The position numbers and the translations under genes were made by a program. Below the pieces are notes generated by a model. That model saw only the letters and a program-made list of their open reading frames with translations, was not told the origin of the DNA and did no database searches. A stretch of 64,000 nucleotides of DNA from Acidobacteriota bacterium (GTDB lineage: Bacteria > Acidobacteriota > Terriglobia > Bryobacterales > Bryobacteraceae), in contig JAEZIJ010000204.1 in assembly GCA_023436715.1 (NCBI GenBank), positions 6,981-70,980 on the forward strand, given 5' to 3'. This document shows, one piece after another, positions 25,443 to 33,129 of this stretch; the stretch's first letter is position 1, and the number at the start of each line of letters is the position of its first letter.

Positions 25443-25450
25443 GCCTGTGG

Positions 25451-25456
25451 ATTATA
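25451..25456 (-). promoter_or_regulatory. Consensus -10 box for the antisense gene
   Basis: On the minus strand the sequence reads TATAAT, ending 8 bases before the ATG at 25442. A -35 match is poor (GGTGAA at 17 bases). It is the only exact TATAAT I noticed in an intergenic position here. Confidence 0.5.
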
Positions 25457-25493
25457 TCCGGATCGGGCAGTAGTTCACCAGCGACACTCCAAT

Positions 25494-27311
25494 ATGTCCT
25501 ACTCCAACGTCCGCGCCCGCCTCGGGAAAGGCACGAACAATCTGGCCGAAGCCGGCGAATACCCGCTGACTCGGATCACCAACAGTTACATGCTGCTGGT
25601 GTCCCTCTACCGGGGGAGCTGGATCTGCCGGAAGGTGGTCGACGTGCTCGCCGAGGACATGTTGAAGCACATGCCGCGAGTCAAAAGCCAGGTCAGCCCC
25701 GACGCGCTCGACAAGTTCGACCGAGCCATTACGCGCACGGCTACGCAGGCGAAGCTGATGGAGGCGCTGAAGTGGGGCCGGCTGTTCGGCGGCTCCGTGG
25801 CGCTCATCTGTATCGACGGAGTCAAGGATCTCTCCGAGCCGCTCGACCCGGCCGAGGTGTTGCCCGGGAAGTATCGCGGCCTGATCGTGCTTGACCGCTG
25901 GACCGGGGTCTATCCCGATCTGGAGTTGATCGAAGATCTGAGCAGCCCGGCCGATTTTGGGCTGCCAAAGTTCTACCGGTGCGACTTGGGGGCCAACGGC
26001 TCGAGCATCAGAATCCACCATTCGCGACTTCTCCGGTTCGTCGGCCGCGACCTGCCTTTAGTCGAAAAGCAGTTCCAGAACTATTGGGGGATGAGCGAAC
26101 TGGAGCTCGTCTTCGACGAGCTAAAGAAGCGCGATTACACCAGTTGGAACATCGTCAGCCTCCTGAGTCGCGCGCAGATCATGGCCATCAAAGAGCCGCA
26201 GCTTGCGCAGGCTCTCTCCGGCCTCGGGATGAAACCCAAAGCGCTGGAGATGTACCTCGCGCGCATGCAGGCGATCAGCGATTCCATGAACAACCAGGGC
26301 TTGCTGGCGCTGCCCGCGGATGGCGGAGTCGAGTCCACCTCGTACAGTTTCTCCGGCCTCGGGGATGTCTATAACACCTTCATGCTGGACGTGGCCGGCG
26401 CCTGCGAGATCCCCGTTTCGCGGTTGTATGGGCGCACCATCACCGGACTCGGGCAGAGCGGCGAAGGAGACCTCCAGGTCTACTACGACACCGCCGACCA
26501 GAAGCGTCAACGCGAGGTTGGGCCCCGGATCGAGAAGCTCTACCGGGTAATCGCAGCGAGCGAGTGGGGAGAGATTCCCGACGACATGGACTACGAGTGG
26601 CCGCCGATCCGCACCATGAGCGACAAGGACCGCGCGGACCTCGCCGAGGCGAACACCAAGCCGATCTTCGACGCGTTCAACGCTGGAATCATCGGCCGCA
26701 AGACCACCCTGAAAGAGCTTCGGCAGCAGTCTGAAATAACCGGAATGTTCACGAACATCACGGACGAGATGATCGAGGCGGCCGAAGACGACACCGGTCC
26801 GGACGAGATCGGACCCGTACCGCCTGAATTGATGGGCGATGTTCCGAAAGACCCGGCCGGCACCGCGGTTTCCAAGGGAGAGCTTCTCGCCGGGAAGTCC
26901 ACGCGAGACGCGAAGCCGGAGCCCAAGCCCGCCATGTTCTCCGGGATTCCGGTCGCGATCGAGTATGAGAAAGGCTCGCGCCGCACGCTGCGCAATGACA
27001 TTGGCCGAGTGGTGTACGACGTCCTGATGCAGCACGACTACGGCTTCATCCGCGACACGATCGGGCGCGACGGAGACGAGGTGGACGTGATTCTTGGGCC
27101 GCACGAAGGCTCGGAGCGCGTATTCATCGCCGACATGATCGACCTCGGGCCGGACGTGGACCAGCGGCAGGACGAAGACAAGGTGTTGCTCGGGTTCCGG
27201 TCTGAAGATGAGGCGCGCGCGGCATTCCTCTCGATGTACCCGGCCAATTTCCTGGGAGGGATGGCGTCGATGCCGCTGGCGGACTTCCGCCGTAACTGGC
27301 TTGGAGAGTAA
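25494..27311 (+). CDS. Portal protein (DUF1073) fused to a pyrophosphatase-like domain
   Basis: Residues about 20-430 show the DUF1073 portal pattern (ITNSYMLLVSLYRGSWICRK, NYWGMSELELVFDELKKRDY, GRTITGLGQSGEGDLQVYYD). Residues 482-605 form a second domain (FSGIPVAIEYEKGSRR, then HDYGFIRDTIGRDGDEVDVI). In it DGDEVDV (526-532) fits the soluble inorganic pyrophosphatase signature. Pyrophosphatase-like domains on phage structural proteins are known in phage polyvalent proteins. A Pro/Lys-rich linker joins the two. The second domain would enter the virion with the portal. Confidence 0.85.
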   Translation: MSYSNVRARLGKGTNNLAEAGEYPLTRITNSYMLLVSLYRGSWICRKVVDVLAEDMLKHMPRVKSQVSPDALDKFDRAITRTATQAKLMEALKWGRLFGGSVALICIDGVKDLSEPLDPAEVLPGKYRGLIVLDRWTGVYPDLELIEDLSSPADFGLPKFYRCDLGANGSSIRIHHSRLLRFVGRDLPLVEKQFQNYWGMSELELVFDELKKRDYTSWNIVSLLSRAQIMAIKEPQLAQALSGLGMKPKALEMYLARMQAISDSMNNQGLLALPADGGVESTSYSFSGLGDVYNTFMLDVAGACEIPVSRLYGRTITGLGQSGEGDLQVYYDTADQKRQREVGPRIEKLYRVIAASEWGEIPDDMDYEWPPIRTMSDKDRADLAEANTKPIFDAFNAGIIGRKTTLKELRQQSEITGMFTNITDEMIEAAEDDTGPDEIGPVPPELMGDVPKDPAGTAVSKGELLAGKSTRDAKPEPKPAMFSGIPVAIEYEKGSRRTLRNDIGRVVYDVLMQHDYGFIRDTIGRDGDEVDVILGPHEGSERVFIADMIDLGPDVDQRQDEDKVLLGFRSEDEARAAFLSMYPANFLGGMASMPLADFRRNWLGE

Positions 27312-27314
27312 CGC

Positions 27315-28676
27315 ATGTCCAAACTCGCCTACTACGCCTCCCGCATCGCGCCCGACAAGCCGCACCAGTTCGAAACCGCGGAAGGCTATCGAATCTACAC
27401 GTCAGTCCCGATCTGCCGGTCTGGGTTCCAGGATTATCTCGGCAAGGAACTGAAGTCCCATCCCGACTACGATCCAGCCTGGGATATCGGCGACGACGAT
27501 GTAGTCAAGGTTTACCGGCCGCGCGAGGTCGTGACGGCGCCAGAGACCATCGCCTCGTTCGAAGGAAAGAGCGTCACCGACGGGCACCCGCCTGACGATG
27601 TTGCCCTCGTGATGGTCGAGACCGAGGGCGAATATGGCCGCGGCCACGTTCAGAACGTTCGCGTCGGCCAACTGCTCGAAGACAACGAGACGCCGCTGCT
27701 TGCCGACCTGTTCGTCAAGAACCAGCCGCTGAACGACAAGATCGACGGAGGCGTGCGCGATGTCTCGTGCGGGTATGTCTACAACCTGAAGCGGCTCGAC
27801 GATGGGACGTTTGCAATGACCAGGATCTGCGGGAATCACGTCGCCGTGGTTCCCAAGGGACGCGCGGGTGCGGAAGTTTCCATCCGCGACGAGAAGCCGG
27901 CTGCGCTCGCAGCCGAAACCACAACCACGAAAACCAAAGAGAAGGAGCCTACGAGTATGAAAAACAATTCACTCTTCGGGCGAATGCTCAAGGCGTTTGC
28001 GAAGGACGCAGAGCCCGAAGAGGTAGCAGAAGCGGCGAAGCTTTCCCACGATTCCGAGGAGCCCACGCTCAAGAAGAAAGAGGGCGTCAACTACGACACC
28101 GATTTCTACTGGGATGCCGCCAACCAGAAGGCCGTGCCGATCCGCGGCAGCAAGGGGTACAGCAAGCGGAAGGCGGGCGACGGCGCCGAAGAGATGGTCG
28201 AGGAAATGCACCCCGACCTGAAGCAGTTCGCCGCAGACGTCAAAACCGCTCTCGACGCCATCGCGAAGAAGCTCGGCATCGGCGGGGACAGCGAACCGGG
28301 AGAGGAAAAGGTCGTCGATCCGGCCGCGGAAGATGCGACCGTGCTCGAAATGACCGGCGAGGAACAGGGCAAAGGCGAGTTGCCGAAGCAGATCGCCGCG
28401 GCGGACAGCACCGAATCGCTCACCGCGATCCGTCCGAAGGTCGTGGCGGCCAAGGACGCGGCAATCACCAAGGCGTTCAATGAGCGGGTGCGCGAGGTCA
28501 GGAAAGCCGCGGTAGCGCGGGATTCCGCCTACGCGGACCTGGTGAACGCTTCCGGCACAGTCTCGACCGAGGTCGATGTGGACCCGGCCACGTTCTTCAA
28601 CGGAGTCAGCTTCTCCGAAGGGCAGCGCCGGTACAGCGAATACATGGCCAATAAGGCCAAGAAGGGGGGCAAATAA
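27315..28676 (+). CDS. DUF2213 head maturation protease fused to scaffold
   Basis: The 453-residue protein starts with the DUF2213 domain (residues about 1-190; DGHPPDDVALVMVETEGEYG and VRDVSCGYVYN). The C-terminal half, from residue 215, is acidic, Lys/Glu-rich and helical, as scaffolding proteins are. It follows the portal by 3 bases. An internal start at 27957 probably yields the scaffold alone. Confidence 0.8.
   Translation: MSKLAYYASRIAPDKPHQFETAEGYRIYTSVPICRSGFQDYLGKELKSHPDYDPAWDIGDDDVVKVYRPREVVTAPETIASFEGKSVTDGHPPDDVALVMVETEGEYGRGHVQNVRVGQLLEDNETPLLADLFVKNQPLNDKIDGGVRDVSCGYVYNLKRLDDGTFAMTRICGNHVAVVPKGRAGAEVSIRDEKPAALAAETTTTKTKEKEPTSMKNNSLFGRMLKAFAKDAEPEEVAEAAKLSHDSEEPTLKKKEGVNYDTDFYWDAANQKAVPIRGSKGYSKRKAGDGAEEMVEEMHPDLKQFAADVKTALDAIAKKLGIGGDSEPGEEKVVDPAAEDATVLEMTGEEQGKGELPKQIAAADSTESLTAIRPKVVAAKDAAITKAFNERVREVRKAAVARDSAYADLVNASGTVSTEVDVDPATFFNGVSFSEGQRRYSEYMANKAKKGGK
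27957..28676 (+). CDS. Nested in-frame scaffold protein
   Basis: An in-frame ATG at 27957 (residue 215 of the protease) is preceded by AGAAGGAG with 9-base spacing, much better than chance inside a gene. Translation from it gives a 239-residue acidic, helical product, equivalent to lambda Nu3 within C. No direct proof of use. Confidence 0.55.
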   Translation: MKNNSLFGRMLKAFAKDAEPEEVAEAAKLSHDSEEPTLKKKEGVNYDTDFYWDAANQKAVPIRGSKGYSKRKAGDGAEEMVEEMHPDLKQFAADVKTALDAIAKKLGIGGDSEPGEEKVVDPAAEDATVLEMTGEEQGKGELPKQIAAADSTESLTAIRPKVVAAKDAAITKAFNERVREVRKAAVARDSAYADLVNASGTVSTEVDVDPATFFNGVSFSEGQRRYSEYMANKAKKGGK

Positions 28677-28679
28677 CCA

Positions 28680-29240
28680 ATGCCTGCAACCGTAATCCCG
28701 GTGACCGGACTCAACCTTGGGCCGGTCGGTTCCGTTTCCCAGTCGGACTTCCCGCTGCGCACGCCGCGGCAGGTCAGGCCGGCCGACACGAAAAACATCG
28801 CTTTCGGTGAGCCGGTCGTGCTGAACGACGACAACACCTACTCCAGCGTGGCGCAGTTCATCGCCGGAGGCGGAACGCTCGCGGCCACGACCCCGCTCGG
28901 ACTGGCAGCCGCCAACACTCGCACCAACCCGTCGTTCAGCATGGCTGGAAACTCCGGCGTGATGACCCCGGCCGGATTCTACGCGCCCGGCAACATCGCC
29001 GACGTGATGTCGAAGGGCACCATGAACGTGCAGGTTAACAACGGCACACCGAAGGCCGGCGGAACCGTGTACATCCGCGTGGCTGCGAATGGAGCCATTC
29101 CGGCCGGCGTCGTCGGCGGGATCGAGGCAGTTGCGGACGGCGCAAACAGCATCGCCGTCAACTGCATGAAGTTCAAGACGGGCGTAATGGGCGCCGACGG
29201 CACGGCCCAGGTCACCATCCTTACGAGGGTACTGCCGTAA
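28680..29240 (+). CDS. Head decoration/cement-like protein
   Basis: The 186-residue beta- and Gly/Ala-rich product lies between scaffold and major capsid protein, the usual position of cement proteins. KAGGTVYIRVAANGAIPAG in its C-terminal half resembles the strand pattern of capsid-stabilising proteins. No catalytic motif. Confidence 0.6.
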   Translation: MPATVIPVTGLNLGPVGSVSQSDFPLRTPRQVRPADTKNIAFGEPVVLNDDNTYSSVAQFIAGGGTLAATTPLGLAAANTRTNPSFSMAGNSGVMTPAGFYAPGNIADVMSKGTMNVQVNNGTPKAGGTVYIRVAANGAIPAGVVGGIEAVADGANSIAVNCMKFKTGVMGADGTAQVTILTRVLP

Positions 29241-29266
29241 CCCGGCAACAGGAGGATCACACGATC

Positions 29267-30262
29267 ATGAACCGCGAATACTTGCAGAACCTAGCTCGGT
29301 TGCGCGCGGGCATCGCACTCGACGCGGCGGCGCAGGCGGCCACCGGGCAGATCTTCCTCCAGTCCGAGCTGACCAGGATCGACCCGATCCTGCGCATGCC
29401 GCTGGAGAATTACACCCACTACCGCGACATCCCGATGCCCAGCGGCGGCGGATGGATGGACTACGAGATCGCGCGCAACATCGACTTCCGCGGCCCGCAG
29501 GACGGAAGCACCGGAACGGACTCGAACGACATCCGGGTCCTGGAATACAACACCAACCAGGATGTCTGGCCGACCCTGCCTTACCAGGTCAACGTCCGCA
29601 TCCCGCTGATCGAGTCCCTCAAGATGGCGGCGACGAACCGCTCTCCGCAGGATCTGCTCGACAAGGCCGTGCGCGTGGACTGGCAGAAGGCGCTCGACAA
29701 GCGCGTCTATACGGGAATCCTCGGCAACACCGGTCTCATCAACAGCACTGGCGTGGCCGCGCAGAGTGCGCCGGCGAACGCTTCCGCAAAGACCGCCTGG
29801 AAAGACAAAACCCCGCTCGAAATCTACAACGATTTCAACACGTTCGCCTACACCGCGTGGCAGAACGCGGGCGGATCGCCCCTGGCCATCCCGAACCGGT
29901 ATCTCGTTCCCGGCTCGCTCTGGTCTTACCTGACGCAGCCGATGGTGGTCAGCACCACTCCGCTCGCGGTCAGCGTGGCGCAGTACATCAAAGAGAACGG
30001 CTTCGCGGCGACCTTCGGCATTACCCCGGAGATCTACCCGCTCCCCGTGTGGCTCGAAACGGCCGGCGCGGGAGGCAAAACCCGGCTGGTCGCCTACCGC
30101 TTCGACGAGGATTGCCTCTCGTTCACGGTCCTGCAAAACATCCAGCGCCATGGCGGCCCGCTCTCGATTCAGGCCGGCGCCTTCCTCATCACCTACGTCG
30201 GCAACACCGGCGTGGTGAAGATCAACCGCCCCCAGACGATCAACTACTGGGACGCGATATAA
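29267..30262 (+). CDS. Major capsid protein (DUF2184-type)
   Basis: The 331-residue protein shows the DUF2184 HK97-fold pattern: YTHYRDIPMPSGGGWMDYEI, DVWPTLPYQVNVRIPLIES, RVDWQKALDKRVYTGI and the late QAGAFLITYVGNTGVVKINRP. It would form the shell. The start follows AGGAGGATCAC. Position after protease and cement protein fits. Confidence 0.88.
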   Translation: MNREYLQNLARLRAGIALDAAAQAATGQIFLQSELTRIDPILRMPLENYTHYRDIPMPSGGGWMDYEIARNIDFRGPQDGSTGTDSNDIRVLEYNTNQDVWPTLPYQVNVRIPLIESLKMAATNRSPQDLLDKAVRVDWQKALDKRVYTGILGNTGLINSTGVAAQSAPANASAKTAWKDKTPLEIYNDFNTFAYTAWQNAGGSPLAIPNRYLVPGSLWSYLTQPMVVSTTPLAVSVAQYIKENGFAATFGITPEIYPLPVWLETAGAGGKTRLVAYRFDEDCLSFTVLQNIQRHGGPLSIQAGAFLITYVGNTGVVKINRPQTINYWDAI

Positions 30263-30271
30263 GGAGACGCT

Positions 30272-30523
30272 GTGCAGGCAATCTCGAAGCAGACCTACCG
30301 ATTCACGGGGGGCGTGGTAATCACGCCCTCCCCGCTCCCGCAGAACGTTCCGGATGAGCTGAAGAACGATCCGTATTTCCAACTCGCCGTGAAAGACGGA
30401 TCGATCACGCTGGTGGAGTTGGCGCACGCTGCGGAGCCGGACGCGCAGCCCGCCACGCGGAGAAGGAAGAAGAGCTCCGAGGCTGCGGATACGCAACCCT
30501 CTGAAACGGAGCCGGCCGAGTAG
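30272..30523 (+). CDS. Small head-tail region protein (83 residues)
   Basis: The first 50 residues form a compact segment (TYRFTGGVVITPSPLPQNVP), and the rest is charged and disordered-looking (ATRRRKKSSEAAD). GTG 30272 follows AAGGAG. Probably a minor connector or assembly protein. Confidence 0.55.
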   Translation: MQAISKQTYRFTGGVVITPSPLPQNVPDELKNDPYFQLAVKDGSITLVELAHAAEPDAQPATRRRKKSSEAADTQPSETEPAE

Positions 30524-30538
30524 CCGCAGGGGAACCGC

Positions 30539-31261
30539 ATGTCTCAACCCGATCTGGACGCATTCTACGACCAACTGTGCAGCCGCTATGCGTGGGATTT
30601 TGGCGCGCTGTCAGCCGGCGCCGGGATTGCGTCCGGACTCGTGCACGGCACGAACCCGCCGTACTCCGCCAATGATCTTTTCGCTATGCACCCGAAGTTC
30701 GGCGGCGCGCCGGTTACGCTCACAGCAACACTCGCTGCCGGCTCCACCGTTGTTGCGGTCGAGTCAACCGCAGGCCTCTCCGCTGGTCAACTGATCGCCG
30801 GAGCTGGCGTGTCCCCGGGCACGCTCATCAGTTCGGTCGATTCGGCCTCCCAGATCACTCTTTCGGCTGCCGCCACGGTCACTGGAACGGCAGCGCTGGC
30901 AGTATACGCCGCGCCGCTCGTGCCGCTCGCCGTCATCAACGCCTACATCGCGCTGGCCTCCGCTTCTCTCGTTCAGGCTCGCTGGCTGGATACATGGCCA
31001 GTGGCGATGGGGCTTTATGTCTCCCACTTTCTGACCCTGTGGATGAAGTCGGATGGCGATGTGTACTCCACGCCCGGGCAGGCGGCCGCGGCGGGGCTGG
31101 CGCGCGGAATAGCGGTCTCAAATAGCGCGGGATCGGTGAGTGTGGGTTACCAGGTCACCCCGGGCCTGGAGGCGTGGGGCTCGTGGAACGAGACGCAGTA
31201 CGGAAAGCAACTCGCCACGTTCGCGAAGTGCGTGGGCGCCGGTCCGATCTGGATTTACTGA
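30539..31261 (+). CDS. DUF4054-like head-tail connector with inserted beta module
   Basis: The ends match head-completion proteins (LFAMHPKFG near residue 47; ALASASLVQARWLDTWPVAM near 138). Residues about 58-124 are an inserted Ala/Thr/Val/Gly-rich module (AGSTVVAVESTAGLSAGQLI) absent from shorter relatives. A related module is present in the baseplate J protein of this phage. Confidence 0.65.
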   Translation: MSQPDLDAFYDQLCSRYAWDFGALSAGAGIASGLVHGTNPPYSANDLFAMHPKFGGAPVTLTATLAAGSTVVAVESTAGLSAGQLIAGAGVSPGTLISSVDSASQITLSAAATVTGTAALAVYAAPLVPLAVINAYIALASASLVQARWLDTWPVAMGLYVSHFLTLWMKSDGDVYSTPGQAAAAGLARGIAVSNSAGSVSVGYQVTPGLEAWGSWNETQYGKQLATFAKCVGAGPIWIY

Positions 31262-31734
31262 TGCCAGTCACCGTCTCCAAATCCGGCCCTGGCTTCGCCA
31301 AGGTCGCGCAGCGGCTCCGGAAGCTGAAGTCCTCTGAAGTTCTGGTGGGGATTCCGGCCGATCGGGCGCAGCGCGAAGGCGAGACGATCAACAATGCGGG
31401 CCTGCTCTTTATTCACACTCACGGGAGCGAACTCCAGAACATCCCGGCCCGCCCCGTGCTCGAGCCCGCGATCGAGAATAACCGAGCACTCATCAGTACG
31501 CATCTCGGGGAGGCGGCCCGGCAGATGACGGCGGGCTTCCCCGATAAAGCTGAGCGGGAGTTGGCGCGGGCCGGAACCATTGGGGCGAACGCAGCGAAGC
31601 GGTTCTTCACCGAAGAGAATGGGTGGCCTCCGAACGCCCCGAGCACGATCAAGCGCAAGGGCAGCGACAGGCCCTTGATCGACACCGGGGCGCTCAGAAG
31701 GTCAATAACTCATATCGTTCGCGTGGACAAGTAG
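31261..31734 (+). CDS. Head-tail joining/minor tail protein (gp10-like)
   Basis: The 158-residue protein contains SSEVLVGIPADRA, IPARPVLEPAIEN and the C-terminal RKGSDRPLIDTGALRRSI. This block pattern is shared by HK97-gp10-type and Mu-gpG-type neck proteins. The start overlaps the previous stop (TGATG). Confidence 0.75.
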   Translation: MPVTVSKSGPGFAKVAQRLRKLKSSEVLVGIPADRAQREGETINNAGLLFIHTHGSELQNIPARPVLEPAIENNRALISTHLGEAARQMTAGFPDKAERELARAGTIGANAAKRFFTEENGWPPNAPSTIKRKGSDRPLIDTGALRRSITHIVRVDK

Positions 31735-31740
31735 CCGATG

Positions 31741-31944
31741 TTATTCCGGAAGTTTCATGCCCTCGTTTGCGATGCGCAGTATCTCGTCTTTTGGAACCAG
31801 GACCCGCTTTGCGTATCTGGTGACTCGAACTGCACCGCGGCGAATGTCGCGGATGAGCGTGTGCTTGCTGATTCCGAGAAGTGCAGCGGCTTCCTCGATG
31901 GGGTATTGCAGCCGATTCGGTATCTGAATTGTGAGTGTGCTCAT
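31741..31944 (-). CDS. HTH (excisionase-like) DNA-binding protein
   Basis: The 67-residue minus-strand product has YPIEEAAALLGISKHTLIRD, a winged-helix or MerR-type HTH as in excisionases and small regulators, followed by a beta-wing (TRYAKRVLVPKDEI). It lies alone against the late operon. Its promoter -10 is 6 bases from the ATG. It may be a lysogen-expressed regulator; there is no integrase nearby to support excision. Confidence 0.75.
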   Translation of the reverse strand: MSTLTIQIPNRLQYPIEEAAALLGISKHTLIRDIRRGAVRVTRYAKRVLVPKDEILRIANEGMKLPE

Positions 31945-31950
31945 GCAGTG

Positions 31951-31978
31951 AGCATAACACTAGGTATTGCGAGAACAA
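31951..31978 (-). promoter_or_regulatory. Promoter for the HTH gene, leaderless spacing
   Basis: On the minus strand TTGTTC (31978-31973) and TATGCT (31956-31951) are 16 bases apart, and the ATG begins only 6 bases after the -10 box. Confidence 0.5.
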
Positions 31979-32034
31979 ACACAGTCAGCGTAAGTATTTT
32001 ACAGTCGTAATTTAATTTCCGAATCGTTTGTTAC

Positions 32035-32394
32035 ATGTTCGACCTCTCGGCAGTCGTCAACAATCCCGACCTCGGCAGCCCGGTGACGATCCTCCGCTTT
32101 ACCGGATCGTTCGCAGCCGGCGGGTGGCAGCAGGGCGCCCCGCAGCGCATCCCGGCATTCGGAGTGGTCTGCATCGCCGATGCCGAAGCTCTCGCGCAGG
32201 TTCCCGAGGGCGACCGGGTGACCGGCGCCCTGCAATTTCTCACCGGTCAGCCTGTGTACCGGACCTCGGCAGACCGCGGCGGCACGAGCGATCAGATCGA
32301 ATGGCGGGGCGAGTTGTACCGCGTCGTCAGCGTCGAGCCGTGGGGACACGCGGGGTACTGGTCGGCGATTCTGGCGCGGATGGAGGGGGCGTAG
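32035..32394 (+). CDS. Neck/collar protein (119 residues)
   Basis: A beta-rich protein with TILRFTGSFAAGGWQQG and RGELYRVVSVEPWGHAGYWS lies between the joining protein and tail terminator. Pattern and position fit head-tail joining components of contractile phages. No exact family name. Confidence 0.6.
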   Translation: MFDLSAVVNNPDLGSPVTILRFTGSFAAGGWQQGAPQRIPAFGVVCIADAEALAQVPEGDRVTGALQFLTGQPVYRTSADRGGTSDQIEWRGELYRVVSVEPWGHAGYWSAILARMEGA

Positions 32395-32395
32395 A

Positions 32396-33097
32396 TTGAG
32401 CACCGCTACTTTTCCCAACGGAACGGTGCTCGTCTCTTCCGCCCTCACGCCGGAAGCCATGGCAAGCCTCATGCAGCCGCTCGTGGCCCAGATCCTCGGC
32501 TTCGATCCGGAAACGCAGCCCGAGGCATTCCGTGCCGTGCGCGTCTCCTGGCAGCAGCAGGGGCAGCCGGGCCCAAGGATCAGTGAGAATGTGTGCATCC
32601 TGCGCGCGACACTTCAGAACGCCCCATACAGCCGCGTGCGTGATGGGCTGTTCCGCTCCGCCGTACCGGAGAACTCTACCGCTCAGCTTCCGGGAGCCGG
32701 CGAGGCGCACGCGGGAGAGCAGTACGCAGGATTTCGCGCAGACCTTTTCGTGGGGCTGTCCAGCCAAATGAGCTTCACCCAGGTCTGGAACCTCCACCTG
32801 ACGCTATACGGGCCAAACTGCGCCGACCGAGCCCGGCTGATCTCTTCCGCTATGGCCCTCGACTGGGCGCGCGAGGCGCTGGCTGCCAGCAACCTATATG
32901 CGATTCCAGACTGGCATCGTCCGGTCTACGCTCCGGAACTTTTCCAGGGCCAGTGGTGGCCGCGCGCCGACCTCGACCTGGAGTTCAACGAACTGGTGAA
33001 CGAATCCATCACCGTGCCGTCCGCGGCCGGGGTGGACATCACGCTCATCAAAGAAACTGGCTTGACGGCGGAGATTCACATCCGCGCCGCCGAATAA
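32396..33097 (+). CDS. Tail terminator/completion-like protein
   Basis: The 233-residue protein includes QVWNLHLTLYGPNCADRARL and VYAPELFQGQWWPRADLDLE, typical of the LIC_12616-like tail completion family that caps the tube and sheath. TTG 32396 is used because GGAGGGGG lies just upstream. Confidence 0.65.
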   Translation: MSTATFPNGTVLVSSALTPEAMASLMQPLVAQILGFDPETQPEAFRAVRVSWQQQGQPGPRISENVCILRATLQNAPYSRVRDGLFRSAVPENSTAQLPGAGEAHAGEQYAGFRADLFVGLSSQMSFTQVWNLHLTLYGPNCADRARLISSAMALDWAREALAASNLYAIPDWHRPVYAPELFQGQWWPRADLDLEFNELVNESITVPSAAGVDITLIKETGLTAEIHIRAAE

Positions 33098-33129
33098 CTT
33101 CTCTCCACTCAACTTAGAAAGGAAACCAG

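Noticed and set aside
29291..30574. Minus-strand open frame of over 400 codons opposite the capsid gene
   Set aside because: Composition is Arg/Val-rich antisense; the plus strand clearly encodes the major capsid protein.
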